Source of the DNA: Gemmatimonadales bacterium
GTDB lineage: Bacteria; Gemmatimonadota; Gemmatimonadetes; Longimicrobiales; Gaopeijiaceae
DNA: 34,005 bases
Direction: 5' to 3'
NCBI GenBank assembly: GCA_007695225.1
Contig: REED01000106.1
Span: 1-34,005 of the forward strand
Shown: in pieces, positions 7,844 to 15,985 of the stretch
Layout: the number at the start of each line of letters is the position of its first letter
Numbering within the stretch: position 1 is the stretch's first letter
The notes under the pieces: model-generated
Databases searched by the model: none
The model's input: the letters and a program-made list of their open reading frames with translations, nothing else
Told to the model about the DNA's origin: nothing
Made by a program: the position numbers and the translations under genes

Positions 7844-9358
7844 TCACGGACGGAGGCCCAGGAGTCCCTCCCGAAGGGATCCCATCCCCTCCGACGCCAC
7901 CAATGCCCCGTCCAGGAGCCCGCCCGGGAAGACGCCCAGGTAGAGGAGGAGTCCCGCGGCCGCCAGGAGGCCGACACGCACCGGGACCGGGACCCACACC
8001 CCGGGAACGCTCGCCCCTTCCTGTGCACTGCGCATCCACATGTACCACGCCACCCGGAGGTAGTAGTAGTACGAGACCACGGTGGCCAGGGCCAGGACCA
8101 CGGCCAGGGTCCAGAGCTGGCTCTCCACCGCCCCCTGGAGGAGGAAGATCTTGGCCATGAAGCCCCCCGTTCCCGGGAAGCCCGCCAGGGAGAGGAGAAA
8201 GATGGTGAAGACCACCCCCAGGAGGGGCTGCTGCCATCCGAATCCCGAGTAGTCCTCCACCTGCAGGCGATCTTCCCCGTGTCCCGCCACGATCATGACG
8301 ATGGCCAGGGCACCGATGTTCATCACCGTGTAGACCAGGAGGTAGAAGAGGAGCCCGGCGCTGGCCATGGCGTTGGCGGCGGTGAGGGCCACCAGGAGGT
8401 ATCCCCCGTGGGCCACCGACGAATAGGCCAGCATCCGCTTCACATTGGACTGGCTCAGGGCGATGACGTTGGGGATCACCATGGTGAGGGCGGCGAGCCA
8501 CCAGAGGACCGGGTACCACCCCTCGTAGAGGGCGGGGAACGCCTCCAGGAGGACCCGGGCGAAGGCAATGAACGACGCGGCCTTCACCGTAGCCGCCATG
8601 AAGGCGGTGGAGGGGGTTGGCGCTCCCTCGTAGACGTCGGGGGTCCACATGTGGAAGGGGACGGCCGCCACCTTGAAGGCGAATCCGATGATCAGGAGGG
8701 CGAGCCCCGCCATGAGGAGGGGGGAGAAGGCTCCTCCCTCCTGCACCATGGCGGAGATCTCCAGGAGATGGACCGAGCCTGTGGCCCCCCAGGTCAGGGC
8801 GATGCCGTAGAGGAGGAACGAGGAGGAGAAGGCACCCAGGATGAAATACTTCAGGCCCGCTTCAGAGGACCGACGGTCCCTTCGGTGGAAGGCGGTGAGG
8901 ACGTACGCCGCCACCGACATGGTCTCTAGTCCCAGGAAGAGAAGGATGAGGTTCCGGCTCGAGGCCATGAACATCATCCCCACCGTGGCCAGAAGCAGGA
9001 GGCTGTAATACTCCCCGATCTGGAGGCGCTGCCGGGAGAGGTAGGGGAAGGACACCAAAATGGTGAAGCCCGCCCCGGCCAGGAGGATCCAGTTGGCGAA
9101 GAGGCGGAAGCCGTCCACCGCCACCATTCCACCGGTTCCCTCCACAGTGACGCCGTAGAGCCATCCGTTGGCCATGGCGGCCAGGAGGATGCCGCCCAGG
9201 GAGAGCCAGGCCAGGGGCGAGGCGTCACCGGGGACCGGGGCATCCCGTTCCCGGGAGAAGGCTCCGGCAAGGAGAACGGCCATACCGGCCACGCTGAGGA
9301 CGATCTCCGGAAGGAGGGCCCAGATGTAGTCGGCTCGTGAGGTGAAGTCGAGTAGCAT
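7844..9358 (-). CDS. nuoN: NADH-quinone oxidoreductase subunit N
   Basis: This is the third antiporter-like, proton-pumping subunit of complex I, 504 residues with about 14 membrane helices. Seen in the sequence are FLGLETMSVAAYVLTAF with the conserved Glu of helix 5, and FKVAAVPFHMWTPDVYEGAPTP with the central Lys of the broken helix 7. KRMLAYSSVAHGGYLLVAL and ALATVVSYYYYLRV towards the end also match. Length is close to the usual 480-500. It is the last nuo gene, 7 bp after nuoM. A 102-bp gap separates it from the phosphohexomutase gene, which may be co-transcribed. Confidence 0.96.
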   Translation of the reverse strand: MLLDFTSRADYIWALLPEIVLSVAGMAVLLAGAFSRERDAPVPGDASPLAWLSLGGILLAAMANGWLYGVTVEGTGGMVAVDGFRLFANWILLAGAGFTILVSFPYLSRQRLQIGEYYSLLLLATVGMMFMASSRNLILLFLGLETMSVAAYVLTAFHRRDRRSSEAGLKYFILGAFSSSFLLYGIALTWGATGSVHLLEISAMVQEGGAFSPLLMAGLALLIIGFAFKVAAVPFHMWTPDVYEGAPTPSTAFMAATVKAASFIAFARVLLEAFPALYEGWYPVLWWLAALTMVIPNVIALSQSNVKRMLAYSSVAHGGYLLVALTAANAMASAGLLFYLLVYTVMNIGALAIVMIVAGHGEDRLQVEDYSGFGWQQPLLGVVFTIFLLSLAGFPGTGGFMAKIFLLQGAVESQLWTLAVVLALATVVSYYYYLRVAWYMWMRSAQEGASVPGVWVPVPVRVGLLAAAGLLLYLGVFPGGLLDGALVASEGMGSLREGLLGLRP

Positions 9359-9365
9359 GCCCGTC

Positions 9366-11108
9366 TCAGTCCTGGTCCCAGTGGGTCGTCATCCCCGGCC
9401 TCGACTCCGGCCCGAATTCAGGGGCCGTCGCCGGCCCACTCCTTCCCGCGCTGCGTCCCAACTCGCCCATCTGTGCGGAAGGTGCCACGTCTTCGGGGAT
9501 CCCGAAGTCCGCCAACCCCTCTGCCTCGATCCCCACCTCGCCTGCCGGGTCCCGGACCCCGGCATCTCCGGGGCGGCTGGCCTCCATCAGGGCTCCGGAG
9601 GAACCCCCTTCCACCCATTCCACGATGGCGGTGACCCCGGGCTCCATCCGCTCCAGGATGGGAGCGGGATAGACTCCGATGGCCACCATGAGGAAGAGGA
9701 GGGGGGCGAGGACGGTGATCTCCCGGCTGGAGAGATCCTCCATGGTCCGGTTCTCAGGCCGATCCAGGGCGTTGAAGAGTACCTTCTGCACCATGGGGAG
9801 CATGTAGTATGCGGCGAAGATCACCCCCGTGGCGCCCAGGAGGGCCAGCACCGGGTGTCGCTCGAAGGTTCCCAGAAGGGCCAGGAACTCGCCCACGAAC
9901 CCGCTGGTCCCCGGCACCCCGATGGTGGCCAGGGCGGTGATCACCAGGGCGGTGGCCATGAGGGGGGCCACCTTCGCCAGGCCCCCGAAGGCGTCGATCT
10001 CCCGGGTATGCCGCCGCTCGTAGAGCATCCCCAGGATGAGGAAGAGGGCGCCGGTGGAGATGCCGTGGGAGATCATCACCATCAACCCTCCCTGGAGCCC
10101 GTTCACCGTGAGGGCAAAGATTCCCAGGACCACGAAGCCCATGTGGGCCACCGAGGTGTACGCCACCAGCTTCTTGGCGTCGGGCTGCACCGCCGCCACC
10201 CATGCCGCGTAGATGATTCCGATCACGGCCAGGATCATCATCACCAGGACCACCGTTGGGTGGGCCGCCGCCTCCGGGAAGAAGGGGAGGACAAACCGGA
10301 GGAAGCCATAGGTCCCCATCTTCAGGAGGACGGCCGCCAGCACCACCGAACCGGGGGTGGGCGCCTCGACGTGGGCGTCGGGTAGCCAGGTGTGCAGTGG
10401 GAAAAGGGGAACCTTGATGGCGAAGGCCAGGGCGAAGGCGCCAAAGAGCCAGAGTTGCTCCGTGAGGGAGAGGGGGGTCCCCAGGAGGTCGTAGTAGTGG
10501 AAGGACGGGAATCCGTTCACCGCCCACGCCTGCCAGAAGAGGTAGAGGATCCCCACCAGCATGAGGAGGGATCCCGTGGCGGTGTAGAGGAAGAACTTCA
10601 CCGCGGCGTAGATCCTCCGTTCCCCACCCCACACGCCCACGATGAAGTACATGGGCACCAGGGTCAGCTCGAAGAAGACGTAGAAGAGGAACAGGTCCAG
10701 GGAGGTGAAGACCCCGACGATGCCCATCTGCAACAGGAGGATCAGGGCGTAGAAGGCCCGCTGCCGCTCCTTGATGTACCGGAAGGCTCCCAGGATGGCC
10801 ACCGGCATGATGAAGGTGGTGAGGAGGACCATGAAGAGGCTGATCCCATCCACCCCCAGGGCATAGTTGACACCCCAGATCCCGATCCATGTCACCGAGG
10901 AGGTGAGCTGGAAGAGGGGGCCGGCAGCGTCGAAGCTCCACCAGAGTCCCAGGCTCAGCACGAAGAGGGCGGCGGTCCAGCCGAAGGCCACCTCCTTCGC
11001 CCGTTGCTCGGGAGCCAAGAGGACCGCGGCCACCCCAGCCAGGGGGAGCCAGATGAGGGCGTGGAGGATCCAGAGATCGTAGCCCACGGCGTCGAGAAGA
11101 GCGGTCAT
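9366..11108 (-). CDS. nuoM: NADH-quinone oxidoreductase subunit M
   Basis: This is the second antiporter-like proton-pumping subunit of complex I. Helix 5 has the conserved Glu in FYVFFELTLVPMYFIVG. The helix 7 region reads IKVPLFPLHTWLPDAHVEAP with the pumping Lys, and KKLVAYTSVAHMGFVVLG follows. At 580 residues it is about 70 longer than typical. The surplus is a C-terminal hydrophilic, Gly/Pro/acidic-rich tail beginning near residue 495 (EWVEGGSSGALMEASRPGDA) with no recognisable fold. The ATG start lies 10 bp after the nuoL stop. Confidence 0.96.
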   Translation of the reverse strand: MTALLDAVGYDLWILHALIWLPLAGVAAVLLAPEQRAKEVAFGWTAALFVLSLGLWWSFDAAGPLFQLTSSVTWIGIWGVNYALGVDGISLFMVLLTTFIMPVAILGAFRYIKERQRAFYALILLLQMGIVGVFTSLDLFLFYVFFELTLVPMYFIVGVWGGERRIYAAVKFFLYTATGSLLMLVGILYLFWQAWAVNGFPSFHYYDLLGTPLSLTEQLWLFGAFALAFAIKVPLFPLHTWLPDAHVEAPTPGSVVLAAVLLKMGTYGFLRFVLPFFPEAAAHPTVVLVMMILAVIGIIYAAWVAAVQPDAKKLVAYTSVAHMGFVVLGIFALTVNGLQGGLMVMISHGISTGALFLILGMLYERRHTREIDAFGGLAKVAPLMATALVITALATIGVPGTSGFVGEFLALLGTFERHPVLALLGATGVIFAAYYMLPMVQKVLFNALDRPENRTMEDLSSREITVLAPLLFLMVAIGVYPAPILERMEPGVTAIVEWVEGGSSGALMEASRPGDAGVRDPAGEVGIEAEGLADFGIPEDVAPSAQMGELGRSAGRSGPATAPEFGPESRPGMTTHWDQD

Positions 11109-11118
11109 GACGGCGGCC

Positions 11119-13296
11119 TCAGAGGATCAGCGCGCCGAGGACGGCCAGCGCGCCCAGGGCGAGGATGAAGGCGTAGGTGTTTACCTGACCCGTCTGGAAG
11201 AGCGAGCCGAACCAACCGAATCCCCGGGAGAGGCCGCCCACGGCGTTGACGGTGCCGTCGATGACCACCCGGTCCACCACGCGCCAGCAGCCCCGGGAAA
11301 CGGCCAGGAGGGGCTGCACCAGGACCCGGTCGTAGAACTCGTCCACGTACCACTTGTTGTAGAGGAGGCGGGGGAGCCCGGAGGTGGGTGCGCCCTCCTC
11401 CAGGGCCGTGGGAATCTCCCTGCGGGAGAACGCCCGAGCGGTGAGGAGGACCACCGCCAGGGCCACCACCGTGGCGATGATTCCCCAGGTCACGTGCCCT
11501 CCACCCACCGGGGCTGTGGAGGCGTAGGCTCCCATCTGCTCCAGGCGGATGGCCTCGGCCGGGGCGGTGATGGGCGCCAGCCACCGGTCCAGCCAGTCGC
11601 TCATGGGCAGGAGTCCGAAGCCGCCGAAGAAGGAGTTCCGCACCGACCCCGGCACGTTGATCCATCCCCCGAAGATGGAGAGGACGGCCAGGACCCCCAG
11701 GGGGATCGTCATGGTCAGGGGGGCCTCGTGGAGGTGCTTCTGCTCTGCTTCCCCGGTTCGGTTCGGACCGTGGAAGGTCATGATCATCATCCGGGCCATG
11801 TAGAAGGCTGTGAGGATGGCCGCCAGAAGTGCCATCCCCCACAGGACGGTGTAGAGCCCGGAGAAGGCCCCTGCCGTCCCCACGTACCAGATGATCTCGT
11901 CCTTGGAGAAGAACCCTGCGAAGGGCCAGATCCCGGCGATGGCCAGGGTGGCGATCCACATGAAGACCCAGGTCAGGGGCATGAAACGCTTCATCCCCCC
12001 CATGTTCCGCATGTCCTGGGCGTCCCAGTCCTTGTGGGTGGCGTGGAGGGCGTGATGCATGGAATGGATCACCGCGCCGGCGCCCAGGAAGAGGAGGGCC
12101 TTGAAGAAGGCGTGGGTCATGAGGTGGAAGACCCCCGCCGCGTACGCCCCCACTCCCACCCCCATGAACATGAATCCAAGCTGGGAGACGGTGGAATAGG
12201 CCAGGACCTTCTTGATGTCGTACTGCTGCACCGCGATGGTGGCAGCGAAGAGGGCCGTCAGCGCCCCGATGGTGGCCACCGTGGCCGCGCCCACGGGCGC
12301 CATGGCGAAGAGGACGGAGGAGCGGGCCACCAGGTAGACCCCTGCCGTCACCATGGTGGCGGCGTGGATCAGCGCCGAGACCGGGGTGGGTCCGGCCATA
12401 GCGTCGGGGAGCCAGACGTAGAGGGGAATCTGGGCGCTCTTTCCCGCCGCCCCCAGGAGGAGGAAGAGGGTGATGGCGGTCACGACTCCCCCGCCGTAGA
12501 CCAGGGTGGTGGGTGCCGCTTCGAAGATGGCCCCGTAGTCCAGGGTCCCGAAGGTGGCGAAGAGGATGAACATGGCCATGAGAAGGCCGAAATCCCCCAC
12601 CCGGTTCACGATGAATGCCTTCTTCCCGGCGTCGGACTTCTCCCGGTCCTGGAACCAGAACCCGATGAGGAGATAGGAGCAGAGGCCCACCCCTTCCCAT
12701 CCCACGAACATGACGGGGAAGTTGGCTCCCATCACCAGGGTGAGCATGAAGAAGACGAAGAGGTTCAGATAGGCGAAGTACCGGGGGTATCCCGGGTCCT
12801 CCTTCATGTAGCCCACGCTGAAAACGTGGATGAGGAAGCCGACCCCGGTGATCACCATCATCATGATGAGGGACAGGGGGTCGAGCTGCACCGCCGCATC
12901 CACGGAGAGGGTGCCGGTGGGCATCCAGCTCCAGTAGCTCCGCACCACAGGCTCGGCGACGTCGGCGCCCAGCATCCGCAGGAAGTTCACGGCGGTGAGG
13001 AGGAAGGCCCCCAGGATCACCCCAGGCCCCACCCAGGTGGGAAGGGTGTGGGTGGCCCGGGCCGGAGGGTCGTAGACCTGCTGGATGTCCACCCGCTCCT
13101 TCTCGCTCTCGCTCTCCGCCAGGGCGGCGGCCCGGAGCTCGGCGCCGGAACGGGAGCCGGCGATGAGGGCCAGGACTCCGTTGACGGCGAAGCCGAGGAG
13201 GGGAAGGAGGAGGATCAGGCCAGGGAGGAGGGGCTCGAAACCACCGCTCCCCACCGCCTGCGCCGCTCCCACGGTCATGAGTGCCAGAGCCGTCAT
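11119..13296 (-). CDS. nuoL: NADH-quinone oxidoreductase subunit L
   Basis: This distal proton-pumping subunit of complex I has 725 residues, slightly longer than the common 610-670. The antiporter core shows GWEGVGLCSYLLIGFW with the conserved Glu. GKSAQIPLYVWLPDAMAGPT carries the helix 7 Lys, and THAFFKALLFLGAGAVIHSM the later Lys. The C-terminal part contains the long lateral helix region and the last membrane anchor, ending AFILALGALAVLGALIL. A charged insertion of about 40 residues (ALAESESEKERVDIQQVYDP) follows the first helix and accounts for some extra length. It lies 4 bp after nuoK. Confidence 0.96.
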   Translation of the reverse strand: MTALALMTVGAAQAVGSGGFEPLLPGLILLLPLLGFAVNGVLALIAGSRSGAELRAAALAESESEKERVDIQQVYDPPARATHTLPTWVGPGVILGAFLLTAVNFLRMLGADVAEPVVRSYWSWMPTGTLSVDAAVQLDPLSLIMMMVITGVGFLIHVFSVGYMKEDPGYPRYFAYLNLFVFFMLTLVMGANFPVMFVGWEGVGLCSYLLIGFWFQDREKSDAGKKAFIVNRVGDFGLLMAMFILFATFGTLDYGAIFEAAPTTLVYGGGVVTAITLFLLLGAAGKSAQIPLYVWLPDAMAGPTPVSALIHAATMVTAGVYLVARSSVLFAMAPVGAATVATIGALTALFAATIAVQQYDIKKVLAYSTVSQLGFMFMGVGVGAYAAGVFHLMTHAFFKALLFLGAGAVIHSMHHALHATHKDWDAQDMRNMGGMKRFMPLTWVFMWIATLAIAGIWPFAGFFSKDEIIWYVGTAGAFSGLYTVLWGMALLAAILTAFYMARMMIMTFHGPNRTGEAEQKHLHEAPLTMTIPLGVLAVLSIFGGWINVPGSVRNSFFGGFGLLPMSDWLDRWLAPITAPAEAIRLEQMGAYASTAPVGGGHVTWGIIATVVALAVVLLTARAFSRREIPTALEEGAPTSGLPRLLYNKWYVDEFYDRVLVQPLLAVSRGCWRVVDRVVIDGTVNAVGGLSRGFGWFGSLFQTGQVNTYAFILALGALAVLGALIL

Positions 13297-13300
13297 GCCC

Positions 13301-13594
13301 CTACCACTTGAGGAGGTTGAAGTTGTCCACGTTCACCGTCTCGTAGTGCCGGAAGATGGAGATGATGATGGCGAGCCCAACCGCCGCCTCCGCCGCTGCC
13401 ACCGTCATGACGAAGAAGACGTAGAGCTGCCCCTCGATCCCCAGGTACCGGGACAGGGCCACGAAGGAGAGGTTCACCGCGTTGAGCTGGAGCTCGATGC
13501 AGAGAAAGATGATGATGGCGTTCTTCCGGACCAGGACCCCGAAGGTCCCCACCACGAAGAGAAGAGCGCTGAGGAAGAGCGCTTCGGCGAGCAT
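13301..13594 (-). CDS. nuoK: NADH-quinone oxidoreductase subunit K
   Basis: This small membrane subunit of complex I, 97 residues with three helices, lies between the Q module and the pumping subunits. [20 protein letters not shown] holds a conserved helix Glu of the proton path, and [20 protein letters not shown] carries the second one. Length matches the family (about 100). It begins 4 bp after nuoJ and ends 4 bp before nuoL. Confidence 0.96.
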   Translation of the reverse strand: MLAEALFLSALLFVVGTFGVLVRKNAIIIFLCIELQLNAVNLSFVALSRYLGIEGQLYVFFVMTVAAAEAAVGLAIIISIFRHYETVNVDNFNLLKW

Positions 13595-13598
13595 CGCG

Positions 13599-14123
13599 TC
13601 AGACCCTCCGCTTGGCGATGGCGATGGCCCCTACCAGGGCCACCAGGAGGAGGATTCCGGTGAGCTCGAAGGCCACCACGTAGTCGGTGAAGAGGGGTCG
13701 GGCGATGGCGCCGATCACCCCCTGCTCCGCCAGGAGGGCGTCCATCCCCTCGGGTCCCGGGAAGTGCTGGTAGATGGGGTTCTGCTCGGCTCCCCGGAAC
13801 TGCTGGACCAGGAGTCCCGCCATGAGGCCTGTTACCGCGAAGGCCAGGATCATCCCCAGCCCCGCCTTGAGATCCCTCTGGTAGTCGTGCCCCAGGTTCA
13901 GGAGCATGATCACGAAGAGGAAGAGTACCATGATGGCCCCGGCGTAGACCATGACCTGGATGGCCGCCAGGAAGTGGGCCTCGAAGAGGACGAAGATGCC
14001 GGCCACGCTTCCCAGGGTGGCCACCATGAAGAGGAGGCTGCCCACCGGGTTCTTCTGGAGGACCACGCCAAAGGCGCCCCCCGCAGCCACCGCCGCGAAG
14101 ACGAAGAAAAGGATGTCAGTCAT
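13599..14123 (-). CDS. nuoJ: NADH-quinone oxidoreductase subunit J
   Basis: This five-helix membrane subunit of complex I has 174 residues and contributes the pi-bulged helix involved in coupling. [20 protein letters not shown] and [20 protein letters not shown] are the family hallmark segments. The C-terminus is [18 protein letters not shown]. Length is within the family range. It starts 12 bp after the nuoI stop. Confidence 0.95.
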   Translation of the reverse strand: MTDILFFVFAAVAAGGAFGVVLQKNPVGSLLFMVATLGSVAGIFVLFEAHFLAAIQVMVYAGAIMVLFLFVIMLLNLGHDYQRDLKAGLGMILAFAVTGLMAGLLVQQFRGAEQNPIYQHFPGPEGMDALLAEQGVIGAIARPLFTDYVVAFELTGILLLVALVGAIAIAKRRV

Positions 14124-14135
14124 GAAGGCCGAGCC

Positions 14136-14639
14136 TCACTCCGAGCGGGGATCCGAGGGATCCCAGAGGAGGGTGGACGGGTGATCCTGCTCCATGAGCC
14201 GATCCAGGTCGTAGACGAAACGCTCCCGGGAGTATTCGGCGTTCTCGAAGTGGACCCCCACATGGATGGCCTCCACCGGGCAGACCTCCTGGCACATTCC
14301 GCAGAAGATGCAGCGGAACTCATCGATCTCGTAGACGATGGGGTAGCGATTCCCGTTGTCATCCTCTCCCCCCACCAGGCGGATGCAGTTGGCCGGGCAG
14401 ACGGTGGGACAGAGTCCGCACGCCACGCACTTGGGTCGGCCGTCGGCGTGGACCTCCATGACGTGGGTTCCCCGCCAGCGGGGCGAGAGCTCGGGGCGCT
14501 CCTCCGGGTACTGGACCGTCACCTTTTCCGGCCGGACCATGTGCCGGAAGGTGAGGGCCATTCCCTTGAGAGCCGACCGGAGATAGGAAACCTCCTCCGG
14601 ATCGGGACGCCGCATGACCTTGACCGTGGCTGCCATCAC
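14136..14639 (-). CDS. nuoI: NADH-quinone oxidoreductase subunit I (two 4Fe-4S clusters)
   Basis: This peripheral-arm subunit of complex I carries clusters N6a and N6b towards N2. Two ferredoxin motifs are complete: CVACGLCPTVCP (Cys 71, 74, 77, 81) and CIFCGMCQEVCP (Cys 110, 113, 116, 120). The N-terminal MALTFRHMVRPEKVTVQYP is the usual membrane-contact helix region. The GTG at 14639 overlaps the nuoH stop as GTGA; an ATG one codon later is an equally good start. Confidence 0.96.
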   Translation of the reverse strand: MMAATVKVMRRPDPEEVSYLRSALKGMALTFRHMVRPEKVTVQYPEERPELSPRWRGTHVMEVHADGRPKCVACGLCPTVCPANCIRLVGGEDDNGNRYPIVYEIDEFRCIFCGMCQEVCPVEAIHVGVHFENAEYSRERFVYDLDRLMEQDHPSTLLWDPSDPRSE

Positions 14640-15982
14640 ATCCCTTCCTTGCGCGCGATTTCGGAGTCACTGCCCCCGGGGAGACCCGATGTCGCCCCGG
14701 CGCCGGCGAGAATCGGCCGGACTTCCCGTACCGAGAGGCCCTGGAGGGGCCGTCCTTCGGAGTCTGCTGCGGCCCCCCCCATGATCCGTCCCCGGTCCAG
14801 CACGAAGACAAAGAGGAGGGTGGCCAGTCCGCTCACCGCCGTGAGGACGGCTCCGAAGAGGAAGCCCTCCACTCCCAACTGGTCCAGGACCAGGATGGTG
14901 GCGGCCAGCGCCATGACGTATCCCAGGGACACGGGGAGCATCACCTTCCACCCCAGGTGCATGACCTGGTCGTAGCGGAACCGGGGGAGGGTCCAGCGGA
15001 CCCAGATGAAGACCAGAATGAAGAACGCGGTCTTGAGAGCGAAGGCCAGGAAGGTGAGGAGGGTCTTCCAGATGGCCGGGGCCGCAGGGATCGCCTCACC
15101 AGCGGCGGTGAAGCCCGCAATGAGCATTCCCTCGTGCCAGAACATGTGGTCCCCACTCCAGAAGGGGATGCTCCACCCTCCCAGGAAGAGGGTGGCCATG
15201 AGGGCGGAGGCCGTGAGGATATGCGAATACTCGGCGATGAAGAACATGGAGAACTTCATGGAGGAGTACTCGGTATGGTACCCGGTCACCAGCTCCGATT
15301 CCGCTTCCGGCATGTCGAAGGGGAGACGGTTCGTTTCCGCGAAGGCCGAGATCACGAACAGGATGAAGGCCAGGGAAAGGGGCAGCGCGTACCAGAAGCC
15401 CAACTGCTGCTGCTGCCAGACGATCTCGGTGAGGGTGACGTTCCCCGCCAGCATGAAGACCGGGATCAGGGAGAGTCCCAGGGCCACCTCGTAGCTCACC
15501 ATCTGGGCGGAGGAGCGTAGTCCCCCCAGGAAGGCGTACTTGTTGTTGGAGGACCACCCCGCCAGGAAGAGGCCGTAGACCCCCAGGGAGGAGAGGGCCA
15601 GGATGTAGAGGATCCCGATGGGGAGGTCCGCCACCACCATGTCCACCGCACCCCAGGGGGTGGGGAGGGGCGCGGCGAAGGGGATGACCGCGAAGGTGGC
15701 CACCGCCGGGAAGATGGCCAGAGCCGGCGCCAGGACGAAGAAACGACGATTCGCCGTGGCGGGCATCGTCTCTTCCTTGGCGAAGTTCTTGATCCCGTCG
15801 GCGATGGGCTGGAGAAGCCCCGAGGGCCCCACCCGGTTCGGACCCCTCCGGTCCTGGATGAAGGCGGAGATCCGACGCTCCGCCAGCGTCATGTACGCCA
15901 CCACCAGGAGGGAGACGGAGAAGACCAGGAAGACCTTGATGAAGGACGAGATCACGAAGGCCGTGGAGGATAGCTCGTGCAT
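14636..15982 (-). CDS. nuoH: NADH-quinone oxidoreductase subunit H
   Basis: This membrane subunit forms the quinone-site entrance and links the two arms of complex I. It has eight helices and the conserved cytoplasmic loops: IQDRRGPNRVGPSGLLQPIA, NRLPFDMPEAESELVTGYHT and YSSMKFSMFFIAEY. FVWVRWTLPRFRYDQ-type sequence appears late in the chain. The product is 448 residues. The last 50 or so, after DRGRIMGG, form a hydrophilic tail without family counterpart. It starts 3 bp after nuoG and overlaps nuoI. Confidence 0.96.
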   Translation of the reverse strand: MHELSSTAFVISSFIKVFLVFSVSLLVVAYMTLAERRISAFIQDRRGPNRVGPSGLLQPIADGIKNFAKEETMPATANRRFFVLAPALAIFPAVATFAVIPFAAPLPTPWGAVDMVVADLPIGILYILALSSLGVYGLFLAGWSSNNKYAFLGGLRSSAQMVSYEVALGLSLIPVFMLAGNVTLTEIVWQQQQLGFWYALPLSLAFILFVISAFAETNRLPFDMPEAESELVTGYHTEYSSMKFSMFFIAEYSHILTASALMATLFLGGWSIPFWSGDHMFWHEGMLIAGFTAAGEAIPAAPAIWKTLLTFLAFALKTAFFILVFIWVRWTLPRFRYDQVMHLGWKVMLPVSLGYVMALAATILVLDQLGVEGFLFGAVLTAVSGLATLLFVFVLDRGRIMGGAAADSEGRPLQGLSVREVRPILAGAGATSGLPGGSDSEIARKEGM

Positions 15983-15985
15983 GCG

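Noticed and set aside
11107-13311. Long plus-strand open frame of over 700 codons opposite nuoL
   Set aside because: It mirrors nuoL in a GC-rich codon pattern and its product is low-complexity, rich in Gly, Glu, His and Asp. The minus strand carries unmistakable NuoL motifs.
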